In this document: one piece after another, positions 11,207-23,192 of the stretch | Position numbering within the stretch: the stretch's first letter is position 1 | Layout of the letters: every line of letters starts with the position of its first letter | Origin: Amanita rubescens | Taxonomy: Eukaryota > Basidiomycota > Agaricomycetes > Agaricales > Amanitaceae | Length of the DNA stretch: 64,000 bases | Direction: 5' to 3' | NCBI GenBank assembly: GCA_015039365.1 | Contig: WION01000252.1 | Location: 1 to 64,000, forward strand | Notes under the pieces: generated by a model | Told to the model about the DNA's origin: nothing | The model's input: the letters and a program-made list of their open reading frames with translations, nothing else | Databases searched by the model: none | Program-made: the position numbers and the translations under genes

Positions 11207-13527
11207 CTATGTAACTTGTGCTCGATAGTCACATCTTGCAAGGTTCTCAGCATTGATGGTAACCATTGCTTTTCGACGATGAAGGGCATACGGTGATAGT
11301 GGGAAGTCAGTTGGCGATTCCTTTGACGGCTTCATCGTTTTGAAAACCTGGCCTTTATGCTCCCCAAATAATACGACTACCGTTTGTTTTTCATTCGTTG
11401 GCATGACAGGAATGAGAAACTCTGGGTCCATAAGAATCATGCGGCTCCGTCGGGTAAGATGAAGGAGAACAAGGCCACTTTCTATGCCCTTGATCATCCC
11501 CTCGTCGTTTTCCACCGATTCACTGCCAAACATAACGACGGGCACTTCTTGTGGCTTGGTGTTTCGTATACGGACAAGAATACGCTTGTCCAGCAGGTCC
11601 CCATCGGTAGACCAATTTGCCAGGTATCCTTGTTGAAAATAAATATGCGTACGATCGAAGACCCTTGTTTACGTACCTCTTCCATCCCATTCAATCATTT
11701 TTGGAGGGTCTGGCGCTGCTGGGTTCCAGACCGAGTCTTCAGGGTCGTCTCTTGGCTCCGGCATGGGTGTTTCTCCACCCACGGCGGGGGTGGGAGGCAA
11801 CGAAGGGATGGGAAGGGGCCGTGCAAAGGATTGAGGAACAGTGAGGGGGAAGCCGGTTCTGTTATACCATCAATACACCGTTACTGGTGGACTAGGGACA
11901 CTTACACTTCATCGTACAAAAGTTCAATCGGCACGTTCATTATCCATTGTGCGCCACGCTGCTGCACGCGTAGGGAATCATCTCCGGCAACGTCCTGGAC
12001 AGATACCAACGTCCCTTTGTAGGCATGTCGGCCACCTATTTTCGCATTCCTCCCGATATGAACCCTCAGCCGATCGCGAGTGAATTTCTGCATCGGAGGC
12101 CGAGGTGGTGCAGGGCCATGAGAAAAGGACATAAAGTAGGACTTGAGCTGCCAGCCATGAACGTCTAACTGCAGTTGACAGCGTTCATTTCAAACTCTAA
12201 CGTTAAAACAGATGATCGACGTACCTCATCCTTTGTGTCCCGACTTTGAACGGTGATCAGACCGCCCTCTAGCTTTGTGATGAAGCCCACACTCCCTGCC
12301 CAGCCATTCGCTAATGAGGTGACTACAGAGACGTGGTCACCGAGGGAGAAACGGCGCCGAAGATGCACCCCTTCGACCTCCTCCACATCCTCCTTACCAT
12401 CGACTCGCACACTATACGTGTCGTCATCATGATTCGCCATCACTACCTCACCCTCCATACTCATAAAAGTCCCCGTTTCAACCTTGACCTTTTCCCGTGC
12501 CTCTAGCGGACTGCGCAGAAAGAGTTCGCTGGAGATAAGCATGAATCGGTTGTGCTTCTCCTCGACCATTATCGCATGGTTCAACCTGAACGTTAGCATT
12601 CCTGACGCAAAATATGCGACGTCTGCCGATCGAACAGCCTTTCCTTTTTCGAAGAATTTTGCAGGAACGCCTCGCTTCACAACAAATGGTACAAAGATTT
12701 TGTCTAAGAGAAATTTATATGTATCTTTGCCGATTTTCCTTGCCTTCAGGCCGCCTGGTGTGACATCGCCCGGGCCATTGAACAGTCTTCGAGGAGGACG
12801 CCCGCCACGCCGCTCAAATTTGAACCGAAATCGAGGTATCAAAAGTACGTCATAAGAGCCATCGTTTAGCCCAAAGCCTATGGCGGCATCGGCACGGTAT
12901 CGTTTGATGCCTTTATCGAAGTCTGGATGTTTCTTGCATAAACGGAGCCAGCAGGGAGGCTTCATGAGAGAACCGTCGTCGTCATCATGGCTAGCTTGTT
13001 TTGAAGGCTGGTGATTGGCGGGTCGCTGTAGATATGGCCCCATCATATCGTTGATGTATTGTTCAAACTCTTGATGTCGATCCACCGTCATCTGGGCATC
13101 CTCGACATCTTCACAATTTAGTTCCAATATGATAAAATTTAGCATCGTTTGCAAACATACCATCTACACCCTCATCTAAATTATCATCATCATCGCCGTC
13201 ATCCTCTTCATCCTCATCCTGTTCATATTCCTCTTCCTCCCCGTCACCAGCAGCATCCGCCTCTAGATCGAGAAATTGAGAAACGACCTGGACTCGTCTC
13301 CGCTTACGAGCCGGTTCTTGCATATGATCCAACTGTACAACGCAGTAAGCAATGCGGACGTGAATCTCTTGAACACTTACCGACCGCGCATCATGACTGC
13401 TTGCGTGACTTGCCCCGTCCATCTGTACAACGTGTTTAATGAGGTCGCGTGCAAACAATTGGAACGGAAACCCTCTTCTTACCGCCTGTAATCCTTCATT
13501 TCCGCTCATTCTAGTCGCCATACTCAT
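11207..13527 (-). CDS. Spt5-like KOW-domain protein
   Basis: Six exons on the minus strand: 13381-13527, 13161-13332, 12225-13108, 11906-12168, 11677-11858, 11207-11628. All introns are GT-AG; the exons sum to 2,070 nt, giving 689 aa. The N-terminus has RKRRRVQVVSQFLDLEA and a long Asp/Glu tract, as in the acidic N-terminus of Spt5. A KOW-like segment follows (RFSLGDHVSVVTSLANGWAG), then RLRVHIGRNAKIGGRHAYKG, a Pro-rich linker with PRDDPEDSVWNPAAP, and a C-terminal part beginning YLANWSTDGDLLDKRILVRI, like the last KOW region of these proteins. True Spt5 is a universal elongation factor with an NGN domain; I see no clear NGN here. The protein is more like the many short Spt5-like paralogues of agaricomycetes, often found near transposons. 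It could modulate transcription, but this is inference. It stands alone among palindromic repeats. Confidence 0.8.
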
Positions 13528-13869
13528 ATCAATTCAATTTAATACTGTGAATGGGACTCCTTAGTGTAGCTACAATTCGGTGCTACTTGTGAAATATAGA
13601 AGGCTGAAGCGTGGGAAGATGGAGTTGATATGGCACGGCTTTCATTGTTGACAATACAAATATGAACAAATATCCAACTACAGCGCCAGAACCTGTTGGG
13701 CGGCGACGTATCGGAGCTAGCGCTGGGAGAAATGATGAGGAATTACCTGATTGCTTATTTAGTTATTGAATGGCCCCGTTTGGGGCTTGCGAGCGATGTT
13801 GATTGGTTAGTTATCTACGATTGCGAGAAGTAAGCAATGTACGAGTGACGAGGATCCACGCACTTGCCT

Positions 13870-16800
13870 ACGACGTACGTTTGAATATGACACTATGGGT
13901 ACTATCGACTGTCCAGCCTGGCCGGATACAGTGGGTGGGTTGATAGTGCGGCCATATCAGAGATAGCTTCTGTGATGTAACGACACAACAGGGCCTACCA
14001 CCCGCGTAGTGTAAGCATGAATGTCGTTGACTCGTCTCTTCACCCTATACCAACCGTCCGGCCAGGCCGGATACAGTGTGGGCCAGTACCGCGGTACGGC
14101 TGCACGGCGGGAGGGCAGGGCTAATAAGCGCCTGTGTAGGTTAATGGACAGGTTATGATGGCATACATACTTTTGAAAGTGTGGCCTAGGCTATGCAGTT
14201 TATGGCTTACATATCAACTGTCCGGCCTGGCCGAATACGGTGTAAGTTGATATGACAGCACATGTGGGAATCGTATCACGCATGGCTGGCGTCTCAACTG
14301 TCCGACCATGCTGGATACGACGTGGCCTGGGTAACTTGCGGCTGGCTGAGGGGAAGCGGAACAAGGTGAGTAATGAGTAGACGATGAGGAAATAGGGACT
14401 TGCCTATGACATGTCTTAATTGCTACACTACACGATGTGCATTTACATCACTTATATTTTACGATGGTCGTGGTACAGGAACACGCAAGGAGAGGCCATT
14501 TTAACTCCGACTGCTGACTTGCACGGTGTGGAGCAGTATTTGTGGGACAAACAACAGATAAATGGTGATTGGGTGGTATTAGCGCACTCCTGAGAGACCT
14601 GCATATGATATGACCTTTACCTCAATACTCGGTCCTTTGAGGGGATTTTCACAAAAGAGAGAAAAGTTCGGGGGGAAGGACGATTGCATTTGCGAATCCC
14701 TACAAACTGACTATACCTCATGCGTGTTCTCTCATGGTGAGGAGCCTAGACTGTAGATAGTGAAGTATGTAGAGCTGAAGACATCCGAAAGCCTGACGAG
14801 AACTGCGCGAAGTGAACTTATGTATCGACCTACCAGCTAGCAAAGAATGTTGCTAACATATGTACGTATACTGTTTGACTTCACTCTACAACTGCTGTCC
14901 GGCCAGGCCGGATATAGTGTCGGCTAATATGGCCGCACAGGGGTATGAGGTATTCTCTGTGATTTATCATGATAACAAGGCTTAATAGCAGCATCTGGTG
15001 TGAGCAATTGACAGGCGTAGTTGCTCGACTTACACAATAGAGATGGGTAATTCCTACACCAGCTGTCCGGCTTGGCCGGATACGGTGCACGGGAGAGGAG
15101 AGGGAACGGTGCTTATCAGGCATCAACTGTCCGGCCAAGCCGGATGCAGTATGGGCTGACGTGCGACAGGCGGGAAGGGGGGGGCAGCAGCGTGTAGGGA
15201 CACAAGCGGATACGTGAGCAATGAGGAATGATATGCATACTTTATGCATCAAGCGTCCGGTTTGGCTGGATACATGGGCTGGGTAACTTGCGACTGGCTG
15301 AGAGGAGGTGCGCAACATACCTGAACAACAAGGCTTAGCGCTGTGTGCAATAAACGAGGATAGTAGATACTTGCCTATGAGATACCATTTATAATGATGG
15401 TAGCGCGATGCGATGCCTTTATGACATTTCCTTTTTTTGTGCAACGCAATGATTCTTTTTATGGAAGAATCATGGAAGGACATTTTGTGCAAAGTGGAGC
15501 TGATTTTTGCCCTCGTGGAGCGAACGCAGGAAACCAGGGAAATAGCCAGGAGACCAGGGTGACAACAAGCATAGTCCCTGCGTAGTGTGAGAAACAAGCT
15601 GGCAATGAGGGCACCCATACTCGCCTGCTATAGCGTATATTCGCGATGGTGGATGCAGATTCTGTGGAGGTCAAGCGGAGTGAGGCTAGGAGATTGACGA
15701 GTCGGATGAAAGGTTGGTCGCCGAACCTCCCTCCACTTGCTCCAGGCCCCTCCCTATACTGCCGCCTCTTCATCGTACCTGGGGGGCGGCGTGGGATCAG
15801 GACAACAGGCCTATTACATGAGTAGAGTGAGCAATGAACAGCGATGACGAACGGTGATGAGAACACATGTACTTACCCATGCCCTTATAGCCTACTTGTG
15901 TGACTCCTGCGTAGAGTCAGCAATGAACGGGCGGTGGGACATAAGTACTCACCTATTTACGCTACACGTGTTTTTTCAACGATCATAATGGTATGGAACG
16001 AAGCAGCGGAAGGCTGTTACGACTCCGACTGCCGAACTTGTGCCGCGCGAAACAGTATTTGTGGGGCAAACAACCGGGAAAAGAAATTCACGTGGCATTA
16101 TTTGTACCATAAACACTGTTTTGCGCCGTGCAAGTTCAGCAGTCGGAGTTGTAATATCTGTTCGATGCGTGGTTTCATACCACCATGATCGTGCAAGTGC
16201 CATCGGCTCACACTACACAGGCACCAGCTCGCTGTCAATACGTCGCTTACAAGTCACCCACCTTACACCGCATTCAGCCAGCTGGACAGTTGGTTGGTTG
16301 ATATGTATGTGCCAGTATGGCATATAACGCGTATAGGATCATGTTCAAAGTACGTAGTATGTCCTCGTTGTACGTTCATTGCTCATACCAAGCAGGGACT
16401 ATGTCTGTTGTCCCAATACGTCGCTCGGTGTACGCCGTATCTGACCAAGCCGGACAGCTGATGCGTTGGCCATAAAACCGTGTATAGGTACTGTTCAAAA
16501 TACGCCGTTGGCTAGTACGTATCTTCCTCGCCTGTTCATTACTCATCCTATGCAGGGACTGGGACTAGGGATACCTCCCATCAGCTTGCAAGTCACATCG
16601 TATCTGGCCAGGCTGGGCACTTGATGCGTAAACCATGAACGCGTGCGATGTACTGAACACTATGGGTAAGTACACGCCTGTTCATCACTCAATGCTTGAT
16701 ACAGTTCCCTCTCAAAGCTCCACATCGATATACATAGCTGCATTATCGATGTTGCTCCAGGGCGCTGGGCAATTGCATCCAAGCTGATTAACAACGGACT

Positions 16801-17160
16801 GCGTAAGTCAAAAAAACGGCATTGATATAACTGCTTGATTACGGTCCATTGCAGAACGGTGAACTTTATGCGGGCGCGATTCAGACGCTGTGATAAACAA
16901 ACACGTACCCTGTTTTACTTTTACTTTTCATGTATGTGTAGAATAATGATAACGATACAATATCCCCGCTTGCTCTGCCATACCCGCTTACACCGCCATA
17001 TCCGGCCAGGCCGGATGGTTGACTCTGCGTTAGCCACCAACACGCATAAGGATCAACAGGTGAAGCGTTGGTCATGCCCGATACGGCTCCATCCCCCGCC
17101 TGTTCTGCCATACCAGCCCACACTGCCATATCCGGCCAGGCCGGACGGTTGATGCATCAG
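13870..17160. repeat. Field of dispersed palindromic repeats, no gene
   Basis: At least a dozen copies of the GTCCGGCC-x-GGCCGGATACGG palindrome, for example near 13909, 14054, 14219, 14299, 14896, 15063, 15128, 15254, 16264, 16430, 16607, 16997 and 17127. Those up to 15.3 kb face one way, those after 16.2 kb the other. They share recurring neighbours: a part like tgcgactggctgaggggagg, a part like gggacaacaggcctagtccc, and a part like gagcaatgaacaggcgatga. The open frames in it are not conserved between copies and I regard them as spurious. This looks like a decayed array of one element inserted in both orientations. Confidence 0.7.
16012..16170. mobile_element. Foldback (MITE-like) element, copy 1
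   Basis: Arms of about 40 bp that match as reverse complements: ctccgactgccgaacttg on the left, caagttcagcagtcggag on the right, with aaacagtatttgtggggc inside. The same element occurs at 28875-29009 and 31074-31204, with partial copies near 10810, 14500 and 32769. No coding capacity. Confidence 0.65.
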
Positions 17161-17745
17161 TCCATAAACTGTGCATAATGTACTGTTGAAGACATGTCAT
17201 AAGCAAGTATGTGTGTCCTCATCGGCTGTGCATCACTCACTCTCTGCAGGTACTAAATTCGTTACCAGCATGAGTAGCAAATGCAGGACAGGCTCAGCAG
17301 TCTCCTCAGACATCAACGTAAGGAAGCCGGGCACTGCGTAAGTCTCAGACTCCATAAAGCGACTGAGTCGTTAACTGCGCTGGAGGCTGGACGCTTGGGC
17401 TATTCGCTCAGGCTAGTGATTGACGCTGGGATATATACTATAGTCTAGTTTCTGTTCACGTACGTATAGAATGGTGATAAAGATGCTTACTTATGGGCTT
17501 CCGACTGAGAATTGAAGCAACTCACCAGCTCCAATGTCTATCAGCAGCCGTCTTGCGTATACGTCAGAGGAGTTACCTGTCAGCCCAAGATTCGCTGTTT
17601 AGCACCCTTCAGACCACGATAAAGGTTTTTTAGGGGAAAAATGCTCGCCCGGTCGGTTTCCTTTTCCTTCCCAATTCTTTAATCTTAACGTTAACATTAG
17701 TTATAGTGCCGCTAAGTTATATTTGAAACATGGGCCAAAGTTCCT
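17160..17745. other. Intergenic stretch upstream of the SNF2 gene
   Basis: No gene, RNA or clear repeat was seen apart from fading fragments of the dispersed palindrome family at its left end. Confidence 0.35.
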
Positions 17746-18079
17746 GGACGGGTATCTCGGTACAACGCTCACAACCAAATTATGATGTCGCTAGCGAGTG
17801 GTGATGCCCAGCTCTAAAGGAGCAACCAACCAACCAGGGCGTAACCAACCAGGATCGCATAAGCTCAGGTGCCCTCCGCATATTCGTATACGCCATGCCA
17901 GGCCTTCCCTACGGACGGGTATCTCGGTACAACCCTCACAACCAAATCATGATGTCGCTAACAAGTGGTGATGACCAGCTCCAAAAGGAGCAACCAACCA
18001 ACCAGGGCGTAACCAACCAAAATCGTATAAATTCAGGTGCCCTCCGCAGATTTGTGTACGCCATGCCGGCCCTCCCCTA
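17746..18079 (+). repeat. Tandem duplication of about 167 bp over the SNF2 start
   Basis: The segment from ggacgggtatctcggtacaa at 17746 is repeated from 17913 with about 90 percent identity. Each copy ends with an ATG context coding MP-G/A-LPY (17895 and 18063). The duplicate thus carries a second copy of the 5' leader and start region of the SNF2 gene. Only the downstream ATG is followed by sequence not explained by the duplication. Confidence 0.85.
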
Positions 18080-21000
18080 CTACCAGATCGCAGCTCTCCT
18101 CCTGCTTCACTCGTGGAAAAGCGAGGGCTCCACCCCCATTTATGCCTACGACGACCCAGACGTCAACGCCAAGCTTGGTATAAAGCGGGTTTCTGGGACC
18201 ACTGCCCGCAACGATCATCCTGTTGGCGTTCCGGAGAAGGACAGGGAGTCCTTCAGCAATTTTATCAGCATCTGCATGAACGCCACCCTGGAACAGCTAA
18301 AGCAGGAGAAAAGGATTCTCTCTTTTACCGGTCAAAAAGCATGGCAATCATATTGCTCCAATGTTATTTGTCGTGGGTTTAACACTGAGATCGACCACCA
18401 GATGACGGAAGCCGGCATTCATCCTCAACAATTACTGGAGATGAAGGGCGACGTATGGGATCAGTCCCGCTTCAGTTACAATGCACAATCCATCGTCGGG
18501 CGTATCGTAGCTCAAACCATTTTCGGGGAAATCTTGGTTGAAGAACCAACCGGTCTGGTTCATCCCGACGCAGGCTCCTACTTGGACACTGTCATTACCT
18601 ATAATATTGACCGGCTCCGAAAGCTACATGGCCGTACCCAGAAGAAGCTCGGCGGGTTTCAAAGTGACTTGGACAAGGCGATGAAAAGTAAGCGTTCCCT
18701 TATATCTTAAGGTATGAAATTGACAAAAACTGGTAGAAATTGAAGATGAAGGCGTGCAGCTGGCAGATCTTCGGGCTGCTATAGCGGCACTTAACCGTTT
18801 CAACAAAAATACGGCAATTCTGCCAAGTGCGCGTGCAGCTGCAGCCAGGCACCAAATCACGATAGATACCCTGCTAATAAGGCTAGGGAAGCCGAAGAAG
18901 GAGATTGCAGTAGGCGATAGGCACAAGGCAGCAGGTGTGTATCCATCCTTGCATATGCGCAGCTACATGCCCTTACCCACCCTACTCAGCGGAGAACGCA
19001 AGAAGGCGAGCATTGCAGAAAAACTTCGTTACCGCAGATCTAGCGAAACCGGAAGAGGTGCTACGCATCATCTCTCTTTATGCTGATTACTTTGAGAGAG
19101 AGGGGGGTGAGCTGTCTCTTGACCGTGGAGATGCGGCTGGCGCATGGGATGTGCTAGTGGAGGACCTTGGTGACATGGGGGTCGACGAGATGAAGGGAAA
19201 GACGATTGAGGAGCTGTCTAACCTATTAGGGTTCATTGGGGCTCGACCGGTTAACTGGAACAGCTTCCGGGATAAAGATAACTTGGTTTCAGGATGGGAT
19301 AAGGACGCCTCTGCGGATGTCCGTCAGAGGTTGGAGAATGGAGGTCCGGATACGGCGCCTCTTCAATTGCTATGGCACCAGCTGTGTGGCGTCGCTGCTA
19401 TTGCTGACAGGGTCTGGACAGAGGAGAAAAAGCCAGATGTACATGGGGTCCTGCTTGCAGACGATGTTGGGGTAGGAAAAACGGCACAGGTTATGGCGTT
19501 CATTGCGTTCCTCCAGTTGGTTTACCAGTCGGAGGAGGAGGGAGGACTGACACGTCCCTCTATTATCAGTACGCCGTTCAAGCTGGCTTCCAAACATCCA
19601 TTGCTGACTGGACGTTTTCAGAGGACCGTCCATACTTCATGGGCAAGGGTGACGTTCCCAATAAACCCCACGCCATCGTCGTTCCTAACTCACTGGTTGA
19701 TCAATGGCGCCGGGAGCTCAAGACGTTCTTCAAACCATTTTCATTGGACATTTTCCAGCTACCAACCTCTGCCGCCGCTCTTAAATCTTATTTTTCTGAT
19801 CCAGATGGCGTTTGGACAAAGGCAAACCATCAGCTCATATTCCGAGTTGTACTAATTCCTCACTCGGTGAGCGTTGTTCATCCAATAACTGTGTCACGTA
19901 GCTGATCTAAACTAAAAAGGTGTTCAATACGCTCGCTGGACTAACCTATGACTGTAGCCGATCAGGGGCACACCGCAAACCCATCGACGATCCTCGAACG
20001 AAGAAGACCGGCGCCCCAAACTTTTTCGACCTCGAGTGGGCATCGGCGTGGATAGATGAGGCACACGAATTTCGTGGGCCTCAGCGTGGGTTTGTCGGGG
20101 GCGTCCATCTTCGGATGAGATCGTCGATGATGTCCTGCTGTACAGCAACTCCACTGTACACGAAGCCCCCGGTGAGTCATCCTATCCGGCCGAGCCGGAC
20201 ATCGTGACTGACGACGAACAGGATGTGATAAACCTGGGACGCATTGTTGGAATCCCAGCATTGTGTGGCTCAGAGGGGCAAGAATTTGAGAGAAATGGAG
20301 TGCGAGAGCTTAATCGCGCAAAACGGATCCTAACCCCTGCCGTCAAGCAACAAATCCGGGTCGCCCACGAACAACAAATGCTGCTGAGGGACCAAAACAA
20401 CGTCGAAATGCCTCCAGAAGCAGAGACAATAAAAAAAACGCAGGTCAACATTGTCAAAGACATCCAAGCTGCGTTCAATGGCTCCATTATTCGACGAACG
20501 ATCAACTCCAAACGCCCGGATGGAACATGTCTCAACGATCAGCTCCCTCCTTACGTTTCGCACATTCTACCCGTTGAGTTAGAGGATTGGGAAATGACAG
20601 TACTCAACGACTCATTCCAGGACATAATGCAGAACAAAAAAAGTAGCACTCTTTTAGAGTTTTCTAATGAGGTAAGCCTGCCATGGCCGGCCCAGCTATA
20701 CGGTATCTGAACATCTAAAACAGAGCTTTTATATCAACTATCGACTGAATCTCGTGTATCCTGTTGGACATCCATCGGAGAAACCTTTCCCTGTCTTTTC
20801 GTCGATGGCCGAGTGGGAAGAGAGGCCAGGATCAAAGCTAGTGGCCCTTATGAAGCTGCTCCAACATCTTCTCAGCGATGACGCTGTAGAACCCCCAACC
20901 GTGAATGAGGGTAGCGTTGTCTATCCGTCCCTCCCAGCCGGACGGTCTACATCCCAGACACGGAAGATACTTGTCTATTATGAGTACCCGATGTCAACGC

Positions 21001-22981
21001 CAACGGTAGAGTCTGTGATGAAGCTTTACGGCATTATCCCGTTCGTTCTAAATGGTAGCATGAAGATAAAAGATAGGGACGACGAAGTACAGAAATTTAT
21101 CCACTCCCATGACCCAAGCCGACGCGTACTTCTATTTTCGTCAGTTGGGGCAGCTGGACTCAACCTGGCCTGTGCTGACACCGTCATCCTATTCGTAAGC
21201 TGACGGACTTTACCCACTTCTCCCTTTCCATTTACGTTATTAAAGGACACAGTCTGGTCTCAACAATCGGTGGTGCAAATTATCGGCCGTGCTCATCGCT
21301 ATGGACAAGAGCGGACCGTCCACGTGTACAAGCTATTGGCAGTTGGCACAACAGACGTCATCATGGCATCGCTTGCCAGGGATAAAGACGTGATGCTCCA
21401 AGCTTTGGTGACTAGAACTGAAACCATAAACCCCAGTAAGTCTATCTTACGATCACAGGAGGTGAGCTCATAGGCTACGTGTATAGACCTCGGTGGCATC
21501 TTCGAGGGAAATCCAGAGGAAGAAGATCAGAGTGATCCAGATGTACCAGAAGTGGAGAACGGTGAGGGGGATGGAGGGAGGATGGGGAGAGGGAAAGGGA
21601 AAGGGAAAGGGAAAGGGAAAGGGAAAGGCAGGGGGAGAAAGGGTAGGCTTCAAATTGCTAACTTCTTTTTTTTTTTACGTCGCTCATCCCTCATTAGAAA
21701 AAACCACCGCTTTGGGACAGACGGGTGGGAGGGGAAAGGGGGCTACACAGCCGGCTACGCCGGATATGCCTGATGTCTCTCAACCGGACGCAGGAGAGCC
21801 TGACAAAGCATCTTCAGCTTCATCGGCTACGCCTGCTAATGAGACTCAACCTGCACCGGGAGAGACAGGGAAAACGCCATCCGTCTCTCTAAATAAGGCA
21901 CAGGCGCCGGAAGGGAAGGGGAATGAGAAAGAGGGAAACGGTATATTTTAAACCGCTAACAAGTTTTTATGGTGCTGATCCATCGTTAGGGCAAGCCAAC
22001 TCTGGGGGACAGACTGGTCGGCGCAGGGGAAAGGAAGCTAGGCAGCCGGCTCAGCCGGATACGCCTGCTGTTTCTCAACAAGGCGAAAGAGTGCCTCACC
22101 AAGCAGCTGAGCCAGCTGACCAGCCCATGCAGATTGATAACCCAGCCCCTCCGACACCGACACAGGCACCCAACCAGAGCATGAGAGTTGGTCGGCCTGC
22201 CCTCTCTGTTTCCACAGCCAAGGTGGGACCTTACCCTCAACCGCAAGCTAATCCGTTCCAAAAGGATAAGCAGGAAGCTCAGAGCCAGTCCCAGGAGCAC
22301 CAGGTTGTTGGGTCGGGCGACACTCGCTTGAATAATCCGGCCAGGACGGACGCAGGTCCACCGAGCTCGTTCTCCGAGTCCGATGTCAGTAAGCCAGACG
22401 AGGGCTCAGGCCTATTCCCCAAAGCCGCTACGCGTCCAGCCGAGCCGGACATCAATATTCCTGAGAACAAATCCGTCATGGACCACTCAACTGATGATGA
22501 TGAAGATAAGTGGCAGCAAGTCGATCCAGAATATTATCGGCAGTTTCCGAATGACGAAGACGCCGACTTTGCTGCTCAATTTGATCAGCCGTTACACCCA
22601 TCCTCATCCACAGAAGCCGCTGCCAGCCAAATGGCTACTACCGATGGATTCGATCTACAAGACGAGGAGGACCTTGTTGCTGAATTAGATAAGACGCTAC
22701 TCTCATCCCCATCCACAGCAACCGCTGCCAGCCAAGTGTCTACCAACGATCGTTTTGATCTACCAGATGATGACCATGACACCGATGACCAATCAAAGAA
22801 ACGTAGGCCCCCTTCATCCCTGTCTCCCCCCCGTCCCCTGAAGGCTCCGCGACGTGGACAACTGCCCACATACAATGATGATAACAATAGCGATGAAAAC
22901 CCGTCAACCCAGCGCATCGACTTCAAAAAATTTTCATCAAAGACCAGAGTTTCCCGTACATATGGCAGTAGTCGTAGGTAG
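18063..22981 (+). CDS. SNF2-family DEAH helicase/ATPase with long acidic C-terminal tail
   Basis: Eleven exons: 18063-18687, 18737-18934, 18990-19568, 19622-19866, 19920-20171, 20222-20671, 20724-21194, 21246-21435, 21487-21642, 21698-21940, 21990-22981. They total 4,401 nt (1,466 aa) with all junctions in frame. Motif I is LLADDVGVGKT (Lys438), with PHAIVVPNSLVDQWR as motif Ia, WIDEAHEF as motif II (Asp595), TATPLYTKPP as motif III, LFSSVGAAGLNLACADT as motif V and QIIGRAHRYGQ as motif VI (residues 951-961). This is the full SNF2 set, so DNA-dependent ATPase/translocase activity is likely. The tail holds a GKGKGKG tract, duplicated Pro/Gln-rich blocks and acidic DDED patches ending in a basic stretch. 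Start: 18063, because 17895 lies in a duplicated leader. The next gene follows 211 bp later on the same strand. No bromo-, chromo- or RING domain was seen. Intron 5 and exons 10-11 contain copies of the local palindrome. Confidence 0.85.
20172..20221 (+). repeat. Palindrome copy inside intron 5 of the SNF2 gene
   Basis: The 50-bp intron includes tatccggccgagccggac, a copy of the dispersed palindrome. The splice sites (gtgagt, acaacag-type acceptor) stay intact on both sides. Confidence 0.7.
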
Positions 22982-23192
22982 GAAACGTTGTGTTCGCATT
23001 CAGCATGTGTAGCTTTCTACCTTATTATGCCCACACGCTAAATGATGACCCACCATTGAATTTGATTGCCGTGATTTATAAGAAACAAGCTTTTTCTAGC
23101 ATATAAAAGACGTCCTATCTTCTGCCTACACCCCGCCCCCCCCCAGCGCTCGCCCCCTCCCCAAAGCCACACAACAAACGATCTGCCCCTCC

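Noticed and set aside
14881..16327. Long overlapping open frames on both strands (245, 135 and 95 codons)
   Set aside because: They run through several copies of the dispersed palindrome and foldback repeats, and have no domain or splice support.
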